DNA of 64,000 bases from TWA4 sp051879195 (lineage in GTDB: Bacteria > Bacillota > Clostridia > Lachnospirales > Lachnospiraceae): NCBI GenBank assembly GCA_051879195.1, contig JBJELO010000208.1, forward strand, positions 28,369 to 92,368, read 5' to 3'. Made by a program: the position numbers and the translations under genes. Below, piece after piece: positions 25,775 through 33,323 of the stretch (positions are counted from its first letter, which is position 1; each line of letters starts with the position of its first letter). The notes beneath the pieces are model-generated. The model was given only the letters and a program-made list of their open reading frames with translations, was not told the DNA's origin and ran no database searches.

Positions 25775-25945
25775 TTTGAAGCAAAGTATTCCCGAACGCT
25801 GGAAGCCATGAACGAAGATTGCAGAGAAGCCCTGCAGCAGATCGAGGAGCGGATGTATGCAAAAGAATATGAGGATGATTACGATCATATCCTCTGCTAC
25901 GGTATCTCGTTTTTTAAAAAGCGCTGTCTTGTGAAAAAGAAATGA
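25775..25945 (+). pseudogene. C-terminal remnant of a PD-(D/E)XK-nuclease-tailed AAA ATPase
   Basis: An open stretch without a start gives 56 residues: FEAKYSRTLEAMNEDC, EALQQIEERMYAKEYEDDYD, then ILCYGISFFKKRCLVKKK and a stop. This is the characteristic end of DUF1703/PDDEXK_9 proteins (A-x-x-Q-I-x-x-x-x-Y then I-x-x-Y-G-I-x-F-x-x-K-x-C). The gene body is gone; it starts right after the MATE stop. It belongs to the same broad family as the intact protein at 3131-4714 but is not a copy of its end. Confidence 0.7.
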
Positions 25946-26041
25946 ACGAGTCATGAGCATGGTACACAATATATTTCTACTTAAAAACAATAAACTTGCA
26001 GAGAAACAGCTGTTAAAATGAGAAAAAATCTAATTTAAGTG

Positions 26042-26069
26042 TTGATTTCATGCGAAAATGGTTTATACT
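26042..26069 (+). promoter_or_regulatory. Promoter of the RloA-like ATPase gene
   Basis: TTGATT at 26042-26047, 16-base spacer, TATACT at 26064-26069. The first in-frame ATG (26058) lies inside it, which argues for the later start at 26124. Confidence 0.65.
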
Positions 26070-26123
26070 AATATCAGGATACAAGGATCAAAAGATCATG
26101 TTAATGAAGGTGAGGATATCATT

Positions 26124-27431
26124 ATGCTGATGCAGTTTATTTTTAAAAATTATAAATCATTCAGAGATGAGGCGATACTTGATCTGTCAGCGGCAAAGAT
26201 GACGGAGTTTTCCGACAGAGTTGTTACAATCGGCGGGGAAAAGATACTTCCTGTCGCTGCTGTTTATGGAGCAAATGCCAGTGGAAAATCTACAGTTTAC
26301 AGTGCGTTTGAATATATGTCAGATTATGTTGTGCATTCATTTAAATATGGTGATGAAGATGAGAAATTTGAAGAATACAGACCAACTCCGTTTCTGTTCG
26401 ATTCAGAATCAGCAACTGCAGAATCAACATTTGAGGTATATTTCACAATTCCGGGGGATAAGAAAGAGAAAAGCTATAATTATGGATTTTGTGTTGATAA
26501 GGAGGGAATAACGGAAGAGTGGCTTAATTCAAAAGCAAAATCGGCGAGGAGTTACAGTACAATTTTTTACCGGGGGGAAGAAGAACTGGACTTGTCAGGT
26601 ATTCCCAAAAACAGCAGGGAAAATATACAGGTAGCTCTGGAGAAACAGGTGCTGATTGTTTCTCTTGGAGCGAAACTTAAAATTGCAAAATGTAAGTTAA
26701 TCAGGGACTGGTTTTTAGCTAATGAGTTCGCAGATTTTGGAGATCTTTTTACGAGTTTCTTTATGCCAAGAAGGCTTCCAAAGGGATTTGTGGCGGATAA
26801 GGCAGTGCAGAATAAGGTTTTGGAGTACTTCTCATCATTTGATGAGAGCATCAAAGATTTCAGAATTGAAAAAATTCCGCATGATGGAGAAGAAAAAGAA
26901 GATACCTATAAAATCAATGCACTTCATAAGATGATAGATTCAGATGATATGGCGGAAATTCCGCTTGGGATGGAATCAGCGGGGACACTTAAAATGTTTG
27001 CATTATATCCGGAATTGCAGGATGTGTTGGAAAAAGGAAGTGTCTTTTTCATTGATGAACTGAATGCCAGACTGCATCCATTGCTTGTACGTAATTTTAT
27101 ACTTGCTTTTTTAAACCCGGCAATTAATGTAAACCATGCACAGTTGATTTTTACTACACATGATACATGGCAGCTTTCAAATCAGCTTCTCAGGAGAGAT
27201 GAAATCTGGTTTACGAAAAAAGATAATAAAGGGCTGTCTACCTTGTATTCTCTAGCAGATTTTATAGATGAAGAGGGTTCCAGAATTCGTAAAGATGAGA
27301 ACTACGAAAAGAATTATTTAATTGGAAAATATGGTGCTATTCCCCAATTGAAGAGTCTTGATATTTTTAATGAAGCATCAGACGAATTAAGTCAGAGTAC
27401 CGGATTTAATCCTCAGAAAAAGGTGGATTAG
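26124..27431 (+). CDS. AAA-family ATPase, RloA/AAA_15-like (defence-type)
   Basis: A 435-residue SMC/OLD-like ATPase. It starts MLMQFIFKNYKSFRDEAILD, typical of this family, with Walker A YGANASGKSTV (residues about 52-62), Walker B VFFIDELNARLHPL and the following switch region LIFTTHDTW. ATG 26124 has AAGGTGAGG upstream. It is followed by a one-base gap and a damaged rloB-like gene, the usual partner in RloAB-type pairs found in restriction and phage-defence islands. No TOPRIM domain is fused. The gene is A+T-rich compared with the core genes. Whether it is active without an intact partner is unknown. Confidence 0.8.
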   Translation: MLMQFIFKNYKSFRDEAILDLSAAKMTEFSDRVVTIGGEKILPVAAVYGANASGKSTVYSAFEYMSDYVVHSFKYGDEDEKFEEYRPTPFLFDSESATAESTFEVYFTIPGDKKEKSYNYGFCVDKEGITEEWLNSKAKSARSYSTIFYRGEEELDLSGIPKNSRENIQVALEKQVLIVSLGAKLKIAKCKLIRDWFLANEFADFGDLFTSFFMPRRLPKGFVADKAVQNKVLEYFSSFDESIKDFRIEKIPHDGEEKEDTYKINALHKMIDSDDMAEIPLGMESAGTLKMFALYPELQDVLEKGSVFFIDELNARLHPLLVRNFILAFLNPAINVNHAQLIFTTHDTWQLSNQLLRRDEIWFTKKDNKGLSTLYSLADFIDEEGSRIRKDENYEKNYLIGKYGAIPQLKSLDIFNEASDELSQSTGFNPQKKVD

Positions 27432-27432
27432 T

Positions 27433-27789
27433 ATGGCAAAAAAGGACAGGCGCGGAAATAGAAAAACCCGCGAGCAAAGATCGGGAAAAATGCTGCCGGA
27501 GCTGGGTTATTAATAAGCTTGTTATTAAGGTGGTCGAAACAAAGACCAGGGATATGATTGATAAATGTATGGAGTTGACTGCCTATGATGCGCAGTATCG
27601 TATACCTTGGATTGTATTTGATCGGGATATGGTACAGGGATTTGATGAAATTATTGCGGAGGCAAAAAGCAAAGGAATACAGACAGGATGGTCAAATCCA
27701 TGTTTTGAAATAAAAGGCCTTCGGAGATGTGTCCGGCTACAACGGTGCATAAACTGGTGGAGGAAATTAGAGGAAAGGGGGAGCATTGA
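27433..27789 (+). pseudogene. Broken rloB-like gene (two internal deletions)
   Basis: Three fragments in three frames make up an RloB-like protein. Fragment 1 (27433-27510): MAKKDRRGNRKTREQ to MLPELGY, then a stop. Fragment 2 (27515-27712): KLVIKVVETKTRDM, then YRIPWIVFDRDMVQGFDEII and GIQTGWSNPCFEI, the family core (the D-x-D and SNPCFE motifs). Fragment 3 (27718-27789): PSEMCPATTVHKLVEEIRGK, a plausible C-terminus. Segments between fragments 1 and 2 (about 20-25 residues) and between 2 and 3 (longer) are missing. It cannot give a full protein by simple translation. The downstream GNAT start codon overlaps none of it. Confidence 0.7.
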
Positions 27790-28293
27790 ATGGATATCCG
27801 TTACCTGTCTTCCCGCTATACAGTACGCTTTTTGCGGGAAGAGGATATTCCTGCCATTTATGATCTCTGTACCGGGAATCCTCAGTACTATGAGCACTGC
27901 CCGCCCGCGGTGACTTCTGAAGGAATCAGGGCGGATATGATGGCATTGCCCCCGGGGAAGGATTATCATGACAAATATTATATCGGTTTTTTCGCCGGGG
28001 AAATGCTGGCGGCGGTTATGGATCTGATTGCAGGGTATCCGGATGATGATACGGCATGGATCGGACTGTTTATGGTGGAGCGGTCGGTTCAGCAGAAAGG
28101 TGTTGGTTCCGGCATCATAGAGGAAGTCTGCGGCTGCCTGAAAAAGGCGGGATTTGCACGGGTCGGGCTGGGATATGCGAAAGGCAATCCGCAAAGTGAG
28201 GCATTCTGGCTGAAAAACGGTTTTCAGAAAACCGGTGCGGAGAAACCGGCGGAGGGCTATACGGTTGTTCTGATGGAGAAAAAGTTCAGGTAA
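27790..28293 (+). CDS. GNAT-family N-acetyltransferase
   Basis: A 167-residue acetyl-CoA-dependent transferase. The acetyl-CoA loop is SVQQKGVGSGIIEEVCG (Q/R-x-x-G-x-G/A), preceded by the strand TAWIGLFMVER and followed by NPQSEAFWLKNGFQKTG. RBS AAAGGGGGAG directly upstream. The acceptor cannot be inferred. The gene seems intact amid remnants, and its G+C content is closer to the core genes. Confidence 0.88.
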   Translation: MDIRYLSSRYTVRFLREEDIPAIYDLCTGNPQYYEHCPPAVTSEGIRADMMALPPGKDYHDKYYIGFFAGEMLAAVMDLIAGYPDDDTAWIGLFMVERSVQQKGVGSGIIEEVCGCLKKAGFARVGLGYAKGNPQSEAFWLKNGFQKTGAEKPAEGYTVVLMEKKFR

Positions 28294-28376
28294 GAAAAGA
28301 TACGATACGATGCTTTGATGGGAGTCGGGATTCTTCGGATTATGGAACAGGAGATTGAATTCCGGCGTATAAACGA

Positions 28377-28436
28377 ATCATTCTATTCATCACGTTGATT
28401 CGAATCAAAAAACTTGACTTGAATGAATAGAATGAT
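28377..28436. repeat. Nested inverted repeat at the head of the AlbA-like remnant
   Basis: Outer arms of 14 bp (ATCATTCTATTCAT at 28377-28390, inverse at 28423-28436) enclose a perfect 14-base palindrome, TTGATTCGAATCAA (28395-28408). The right outer arm contains the first ATG of the downstream frame. It may be a rearrangement scar or a regulator site. Confidence 0.55.
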
Positions 28437-29184
28437 CAGAATAGGAGCAGGAACGGAGGTGCTGCCTGTTATGATTAAAGAAACGGATGGAGATGAATTT
28501 GAGGATCGAAAAGAGTTCAGCGGTTCTTTACTGAAACAGTTAAATGATGCCTACAGCTATCTGGATATGAGGAATCAGACAAAAGCTTCTTTTGATGGGC
28601 TGTATCGGACTGATTCGCGCGATTATTCAGAGGCAGCGCTCAGAGAAGCGCTGCTGAATGCCATAGTCCATAGAGATTATTCCAATCTGACCGGAACTTT
28701 TGTTAGTGTTTATTCTGACAGAGTGGAGTTTGTCTCATATGGCGGTCTGGCGGGTGGTGTTACGCTGGAGGATGTTCTGTATGGACTTTCCATATGCAGA
28801 AACCGGAAACTGGCCAATGTGTTTTATCGTTTGAATCTGATTGAAGCCTATGGAACAGGGCTGCAGAAGATACGGAATGCTTATGCCGGAACAGGCGGCG
28901 AACCGGAATTTATGGCAGGTCCCAGTTCCTTCAAAGTGATCCTTCCCAATATGAATAAACTGAAATCCAGACATAATCCTGAAAATATTGAATCGGTGAA
29001 CGATGAAGAAACAAAACGGGTGCTTCGTTTTATTGAGCTGCAGGGCGAAGCATCGAGAAGTGAAATCGAAAATTATCTGGGAATCAGCACATCGACCGCA
29101 ATCCGGCTGATGAAAAAGCTGATAAACCGTGGTCTTATACAGAGTGTTGGCAAAGGGAAAAATGTGAGGTATACTGTCAAATAA
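28423..29184 (+). pseudogene. AlbA_2/Schlafen-type ATP-binding regulator, N-terminally truncated
   Basis: The open frame of 253 codons gives the second half of a RecG-like/AlbA_2 protein: FEDRKEFSGSLLKQLNDAYS, the GHKL-like ATP-binding core EAALREALLNAIVHRDYSN, YGGLAGGVTLEDVLYGLS, LIEAYGTGLQKI, and a C-terminal winged helix (residues about 190-253). Complete relatives are about 450-500 residues with an N-terminal AlbA_2 domain, which is absent here. There is no convincing RBS before the first ATG, and a nested inverted repeat marks the breakpoint. A short functional product cannot be excluded. Confidence 0.7.
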
Positions 29185-29210
29185 AACAAAAGAATCGAGG
29201 CGCAGTGATA

Positions 29211-30083
29211 ATGTTGAAAATGGGTAGAAATGATCCGTGCTGGTGCGGAAGCGGCAGGAAGTATAAAAAGTGTCACAGTGATTTTGATCAGAGGCTGGAG
29301 GCACTCCGCCATGAAGGGGCTGTTGTGCCTCCGAGAAAGATTATTAAAAATCAGGCTCAGATCGCAGGAATCAGGGAGAGCGGCAAGATTAATATTGCCA
29401 TTCTTGATTACGTCGGTGAACATATCCATGAAGGAATTACTACAGAGCAGATCGATCAGTGGGTATATGAGCAGACCATGCGTTACGGTGCCGTGCCGGC
29501 GCCGCTGAATTATCAGGGATTTCCGAAAAGTGTGTGCACTTCGGTCAATGACCAGGTGTGCCACGGTATTCCTTCGCCTGATGAGGTGCTTCGGGAGGGA
29601 GATATTATCAATGTGGATGTATCCACGATTTACAACGGGTATTTTTCCGACTCCTCCCGTATGTTCTGCATCGGAGAGGTTTCACCGGAGAAGAAACGGC
29701 TGGTGGATATTACGAAGGAGAGTCTTTCCGTTGGCCTTGAGCAGGTAAAGCCCTGGGGATTTCTGGGGGATATGGGTCAGGCGATTCATGATTTCGCTGT
29801 TGACAACGGATACAGTGTGGTCAGGCAGATCGGCGGCCATGGCGTGGGACTGGAATTTCATGAAGATCCCTGGGTCAGCTACGTATCGGAAAGGGGAACG
29901 GAGATGGTGATGGCTCCGGGTATGGTATTTACCATTGAACCCATGATCAACATGGGAAGCGATGAGATTTTTGTGGATGAGGAGAACGGCTGGACAGTTT
30001 ATACAGAGGACGGGCTGCCGTCTGCCCAGTGGGAAATTCAGGTTCTGATTACGGAAAGCGGATACGAAATACTTGCATATTAA
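29211..30083 (+). CDS. map: Methionine aminopeptidase type I with N-terminal SEC-C zinc motif
   Basis: A 290-residue enzyme removing the initiator methionine. The N-terminal zinc knuckle, CWCGSGRKYKKCH (residues about 8-20), is the SEC-C motif found in extended Map proteins. The pita-bread domain has the metal ligands in INVDVSTIYNGYFSDSSRMF (two Asp), IGGHGVGLEFHEDP (His), FTIEPMI (Glu) and QWEIQVLIT (Glu). ATG 29211 is preferred to GTG 29205 because CGAGG lies 10 bases upstream rather than 4. It stands alone, not in the ribosomal operon, so it is probably an additional Map. Confidence 0.95.
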   Translation: MLKMGRNDPCWCGSGRKYKKCHSDFDQRLEALRHEGAVVPPRKIIKNQAQIAGIRESGKINIAILDYVGEHIHEGITTEQIDQWVYEQTMRYGAVPAPLNYQGFPKSVCTSVNDQVCHGIPSPDEVLREGDIINVDVSTIYNGYFSDSSRMFCIGEVSPEKKRLVDITKESLSVGLEQVKPWGFLGDMGQAIHDFAVDNGYSVVRQIGGHGVGLEFHEDPWVSYVSERGTEMVMAPGMVFTIEPMINMGSDEIFVDEENGWTVYTEDGLPSAQWEIQVLITESGYEILAY

Positions 30084-30409
30084 AAACGTGAGACTGCAGG
30101 TATAAGACTGTCGGATGAGGCTGTCGGATGCAGGCCTGTTGGATACAAAATTGTCAGAAAATAATATAATATTTTCAGATATTATATAAAAAGATGGGTA
30201 ACACCGATAAAAATGTATTGCAATATAACCCAAAATGTGCATAATAAAAGGAGGAGCAGAAATTGCTCTGACGACGAATCCGGTATCTGTTCAACCATGT
30301 ATGAGCGATTCAGGACAGAGTGAAACAGATATTGATGGAATACTGTTCAGGGCCGGAGACTGACGCTGGACAGGTATATCGTTTATATGATTTTCCAGGA
30401 GGTAATGGA
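30084..30409. promoter_or_regulatory. Rubrerythrin upstream region with shared -35 element
   Basis: TATTGCAATATAA at 30216-30228, then AAAATG at 30232-30237, matches the rubredoxin promoter element. TTGCAA (30218-30223) and CATAAT (30240-30245, spacer 16) can serve as promoter. A further inverted pair ATAATAT (30161-30167) and ATATTAT (30179-30185) lies upstream. An RBS-like AGGAGGAG at about 30249-30256 precedes no usable start except TTG-CTC-stop. A partial repeat copy ACTGTTCAGGGCC is at 30342-30354. Confidence 0.6.
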
Positions 30410-31063
30410 ATGAAGAAATTTATATGTACGGTTTGTGGTTATGTTCATGAAGGTGAAACCGCACCGGAAGTATGCCCCGTGTGCAAGCAGCCGGCATCCA
30501 AATTTAAAGAAGTGACAGTACCGGCGTCCAATCCCTATGCAGGAACCAAGACAGAAAAGAATCTCTGGGAGGCATTTGCAGGCGAATCCCAGGCAAGAAA
30601 CAAGTACACATATTTTGCATCCGTAGCAAAGAAAGCCGGATATGAACAGATCGCAGAACTGTTCCTCAAGACTGCTGAGAATGAAAAGGAGCATGCTAAG
30701 CTGTGGTTCAAGGCACTGGGGCAGATCGGTGATACCGCTGAGAATCTGCTTCATGCAGCAGAAGGCGAGAACGAAGAGTGGACAGATATGTATGTCCGCA
30801 TGGCAAAGGACGCAGAAGAAGAAGGCTTTACCGAACTGGCAGAACAGTTCAGAGGTGTGGCAGCCATCGAAAAACAGCATGAAGAAAGATATCGTGCCCT
30901 TCTCAATAATGTGGAGACAAAGCAGGTATTTGAAAAGAGCGGAGTATCCATCTGGGAATGCCGCAACTGCGGTCATGTAGTAGTAGGAACAAAAGCACCG
31001 GAAGTATGCCCTGTATGCAAACATCCTCAGAGCTACTTCGAAATCAGAAAAGAAAACTACTAA
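30410..31063 (+). CDS. rbr: Rubrerythrin with rubredoxin domains at both ends
   Basis: A 217-residue peroxide-scavenging diiron protein. The N-terminal rubredoxin-like site is C6/C9 and C22/C25 with a short 12-residue loop; the ferritin-like four-helix domain (residues about 48-170) carries diiron ligands in AGESQARNKY (E59), ENEKEH (E92, H95) and IEKQHEER; a second rubredoxin-like site is C184/C187 and C200/C203. The ATG at 30410 follows AGGAGG by 7 bases. Electrons would come from NADH through rubredoxin-type carriers such as the one at 7975. It has its own promoter and a terminator. Confidence 0.96.
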   Translation: MKKFICTVCGYVHEGETAPEVCPVCKQPASKFKEVTVPASNPYAGTKTEKNLWEAFAGESQARNKYTYFASVAKKAGYEQIAELFLKTAENEKEHAKLWFKALGQIGDTAENLLHAAEGENEEWTDMYVRMAKDAEEEGFTELAEQFRGVAAIEKQHEERYRALLNNVETKQVFEKSGVSIWECRNCGHVVVGTKAPEVCPVCKHPQSYFEIRKENY

Positions 31064-31093
31064 AAACTGAAAACTGACATTTTACATCAACGG

Positions 31094-31130
31094 GAGCTGC
31101 CGCATTTTCTGATATGCGGCAGCTTCATTT
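31094..31130 (+). terminator. Terminator after rubrerythrin
   Basis: GAGCTGCCGCAT with its complement ATGCGGCAGCTT around an 8-base loop, followed by a T-rich run. Confidence 0.8.
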
Positions 31131-31255
31131 TATTACTGTGCGCAGGAGCGCACGTTTTTACTGTTTTTTCTGACAGGGATATGGTGGTAATCTGTACCGG
31201 CTGCTGGTATAATGGGGTGAATCTGTTTCAGGCGATGCCTGAGGAAGGAGAAAAT

Positions 31256-32116
31256 ATGATTCATATGCTGAATGATATAAATGATTGTTATACACTGAGC
31301 AACGGTGTGAAGATTCCCTGCGTCGGGTACGGTACTTATGTGGAGAGCGATGCGGAGAAGAATGTGGAGGTGATTTGCCAGGCAATCCGGGCCGGCTACC
31401 GCCTTCTGGATACGGCGTCATTTTACGGGACGGAGACATATCTGGCAGAATCACTGAAAAAATGCGGAATACCCAGAGAAGAATTTTTTATTACTTCCAA
31501 GGTATGGAAGACCGAGATGGGATATGAGAAGACAAAAGAAGCATTTGCCAGGACACTTGACAATCTTCAGACGGATTATCTGGATATGTACCTGATTCAC
31601 TGGCCGGTTCCCGGGGATGACTGCTGTAACTGGAAACATCTGGATGTACAGACATGGAGAGCGATGGAAGAGTTATACGAGGAGGGGAAAATCCGCGCTA
31701 TCGGCGTCAGCAATTTCCTGCCTCATCATATTGACAATCTTCTGGAAAACGGAAGAATCGATCCTATGGTGAATCAACTGGAATTCCATCCGGGTTATGT
31801 TCAGGCAGCAACACTTCATTACTGCAGGGAACATGATATCCGCGTACAGGCATGGAGCCCTCTGGGAAGAAGACGTGTTCTGGAGAATCCGCTGATACTG
31901 GAACTGGCCCGTAAGTATGAAACCTCTGCTGCTCAGATCTGCCTTCGGTTTGCATTTCAGGAAGAGGTGATTCCGCTCCCGAAAGCATCTTCCATGGACC
32001 GGATGAAACAGAATCAGGATATTTTTTCTTTTGAAATCAGCCGTGAGGATATGTTTCGTCTGGAAACCATGCCGCAGACAGGCTGGTCCGGTCAGCATCC
32101 TGACGGGCTGCGGTAA
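31256..32116 (+). CDS. Aldo/keto reductase
   Basis: A 286-residue NADPH-dependent reductase of the (alpha/beta)8 barrel family. The catalytic tetrad is visible: Asp and Tyr in LLDTASFYG, Lys in ITSKVWK and His in LIHWPVPGD; the cofactor region is PLPKASSMDRMKQN. ATG 31256 is chosen for AGGAAGGAG upstream; a TATAAT (31208-31213) lies 42 bases before it. It resembles 2,5-diketo-gluconate reductase-like enzymes (AKR5). Physiological substrate unknown. Confidence 0.93.
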   Translation: MIHMLNDINDCYTLSNGVKIPCVGYGTYVESDAEKNVEVICQAIRAGYRLLDTASFYGTETYLAESLKKCGIPREEFFITSKVWKTEMGYEKTKEAFARTLDNLQTDYLDMYLIHWPVPGDDCCNWKHLDVQTWRAMEELYEEGKIRAIGVSNFLPHHIDNLLENGRIDPMVNQLEFHPGYVQAATLHYCREHDIRVQAWSPLGRRRVLENPLILELARKYETSAAQICLRFAFQEEVIPLPKASSMDRMKQNQDIFSFEISREDMFRLETMPQTGWSGQHPDGLR

Positions 32117-32195
32117 AGACTGGCACTGCCGGGAGTTTTTCGGTCAATTTGGACCAGATACAGATCGGCAGGAGGGAAAAACCGCCTGAAATCAG

Positions 32196-32247
32196 AAAAG
32201 CACTTACAGAATACGGATATATTTCCGCAATCCGGTAAGTGCTTTTT
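32196..32247. terminator. Bidirectional terminator between AKR and XRE genes
   Basis: AAAAGCACTTAC (32196-32207) pairs with GTAAGTGCTTTT (32235-32246), with A and T runs on the two sides, so it serves both converging genes. Confidence 0.8.
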
Positions 32248-32282
32248 CAGCAGCTGATGCACTGCGCCTGTGGGAAGCGGGT

Positions 32283-32618
32283 TCAGATCGTGTCATTTCC
32301 CCAGATTTCCAGAGTTTTGATCAGTTTTCTTTTCTGCTGTGCATCCAGATGGGATATTTTTTCAAGGAGTTCGTTGTCCAGTGCTGTCTTTTCGTATTCC
32401 GGTTCAATCTGGCCTACCAGAGAGTCCAGTGTGATTCCGGCCAGTCTGGCATAATAGGTCAGCATGCGCAGTGACATGGCCGTGCGGTTGTTTTCCACGT
32501 TGCTGATGTATCCGGGAGTGACATTGAGTGCTCTGGCTACCTGATTCTGGGTCAGTCCCATCTGGAGCCGAAGTTCCTTTACCCGTGCTCCCAGTTTTTC
32601 GTTGTCAAATTTTTCCAT
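32283..32618 (-). CDS. XRE-family helix-turn-helix regulator
   Basis: A 111-residue protein with a Cro/CI-type HTH at residues 9-64 (RVKELRLQMGLTQNQVARAL, then NVTPGYISNVENNRTAMSLR) and a helical tail with a conserved-looking ALDNELLEKISHLDAQQKRK. No sensor domain. RBS GGAGGATT lies upstream on the reverse strand. Palindromes upstream (32712-32756) suggest autoregulation. Confidence 0.9.
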   Translation of the reverse strand: MEKFDNEKLGARVKELRLQMGLTQNQVARALNVTPGYISNVENNRTAMSLRMLTYYARLAGITLDSLVGQIEPEYEKTALDNELLEKISHLDAQQKRKLIKTLEIWGNDTI

Positions 32619-32949
32619 ATCAAATCCTCCGTAATTTCATAGAAATAGCAACGGCTGCTGTTCAGATCAGGATTCCGTGCAGTCGGTACGGCACGGAAAT
32701 CAACAGTGAATATAGTATGTTCAGATAAAAGTATACTATAAATATTTCCGGAAATAAATTCACTAATAGTATTGAAAACATTTTATAGGAATAAGAATAA
32801 TTTTGGAAAGCAGGGCGGCAGAGCAATCAATCTGAAAATCAACAAAAATGATTTGATGATTCTTCTTGACTTAAAGTTGACTTTAAGTGTTGCGATAATG
32901 GATGTAAGGACGAAAAATTATTGTAGCAATCCCTGGGAGGACATGGATT
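32619..32949. promoter_or_regulatory. Regulatory gap between XRE gene and DUF362 remnant
   Basis: Contains inverted pair ATAGTAT (32712-32718) and ATACTAT (32733-32739), a perfect 14-base palindrome TATTTCCGGAAATA (32743-32756), and a perfect MerR-like operator ACTTAAAGT-TG-ACTTTAAGT (32869-32888) beginning within TTGACT (32866-32871). A 72-codon open frame across this operator has no RBS and is not called. Confidence 0.6.
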
Positions 32950-33155
32950 ATGAAATCAAAAGTTTATTTTACAAGAACAATTACGCCTGAAAAAGTACTG
33001 GAGATGTATCGTCGCTGGATAAGCAGCTGCCCGGTAAAGTTGCAGTCAAACATCTGCTTGAGCGGATCGAGTCACGTAACGGTGTGCTGACCGATGATGC
33101 AGCAGCGGAGCTTGGATACGGCTCAAAAGAATATGAACTGATTGAAGTGGACTGA
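32950..33155 (+). pseudogene. DUF362 (iron-sulfur) protein gene, collapsed to its two ends
   Basis: MKSKVYFTRTITPEKVLEMY is the expected N-terminus of clostridial DUF362 proteins. After a frameshift comes QLPGKVAVK, the next family block, then directly the C-terminal piece HLLERIESRNGVLTDDAAAE, LGYGSKEYELIEVD and the stop. Intact members are about 370 residues and include a ferredoxin-like cluster; nearly all of the middle is deleted. RBS GGGAGG and the operator upstream are still present. Confidence 0.75.
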
Positions 33156-33211
33156 CAGAGCATAGACCAGCTGAACTGTCAGAAAAGCCTGGTAAATATG
33201 TTTTCAGAAAA

Positions 33212-33256
33212 ACAGGGCCGCGTGCCTGCCGGATTACCGGAGGTGCGCGGCCCTGT
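33212..33256. terminator. Strong hairpin downstream of the flavodiiron gene
   Basis: ACAGGGCCGCG (33212-33222) pairs perfectly with CGCGGCCCTGT (33246-33256); with A runs on its left it would act as terminator for the reverse-strand gene. Confidence 0.65.
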
Positions 33257-33323
33257 GTAAATGAAACCGTTACAGGCCGGGCTGCGGTGAACAATCAGTC
33301 ACAGCCGGTCATAAACTGAACGA

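Noticed and set aside
28318..28398. Short frame MGVGILRIMEQEIEFRR... before the AlbA-like remnant
   Set aside because: Only 26 codons, no RBS; it could be the tail of a lost gene but nothing identifies it.
28395..28408. TTGATTCGAATCAA resembling a tRNA T-arm
   Set aside because: No acceptor, D or anticodon arms can be drawn around it; it is simply palindromic.
32772..32990. 72-codon forward open frame before the DUF362 remnant
   Set aside because: Spans a promoter/operator and has no RBS or recognisable protein.
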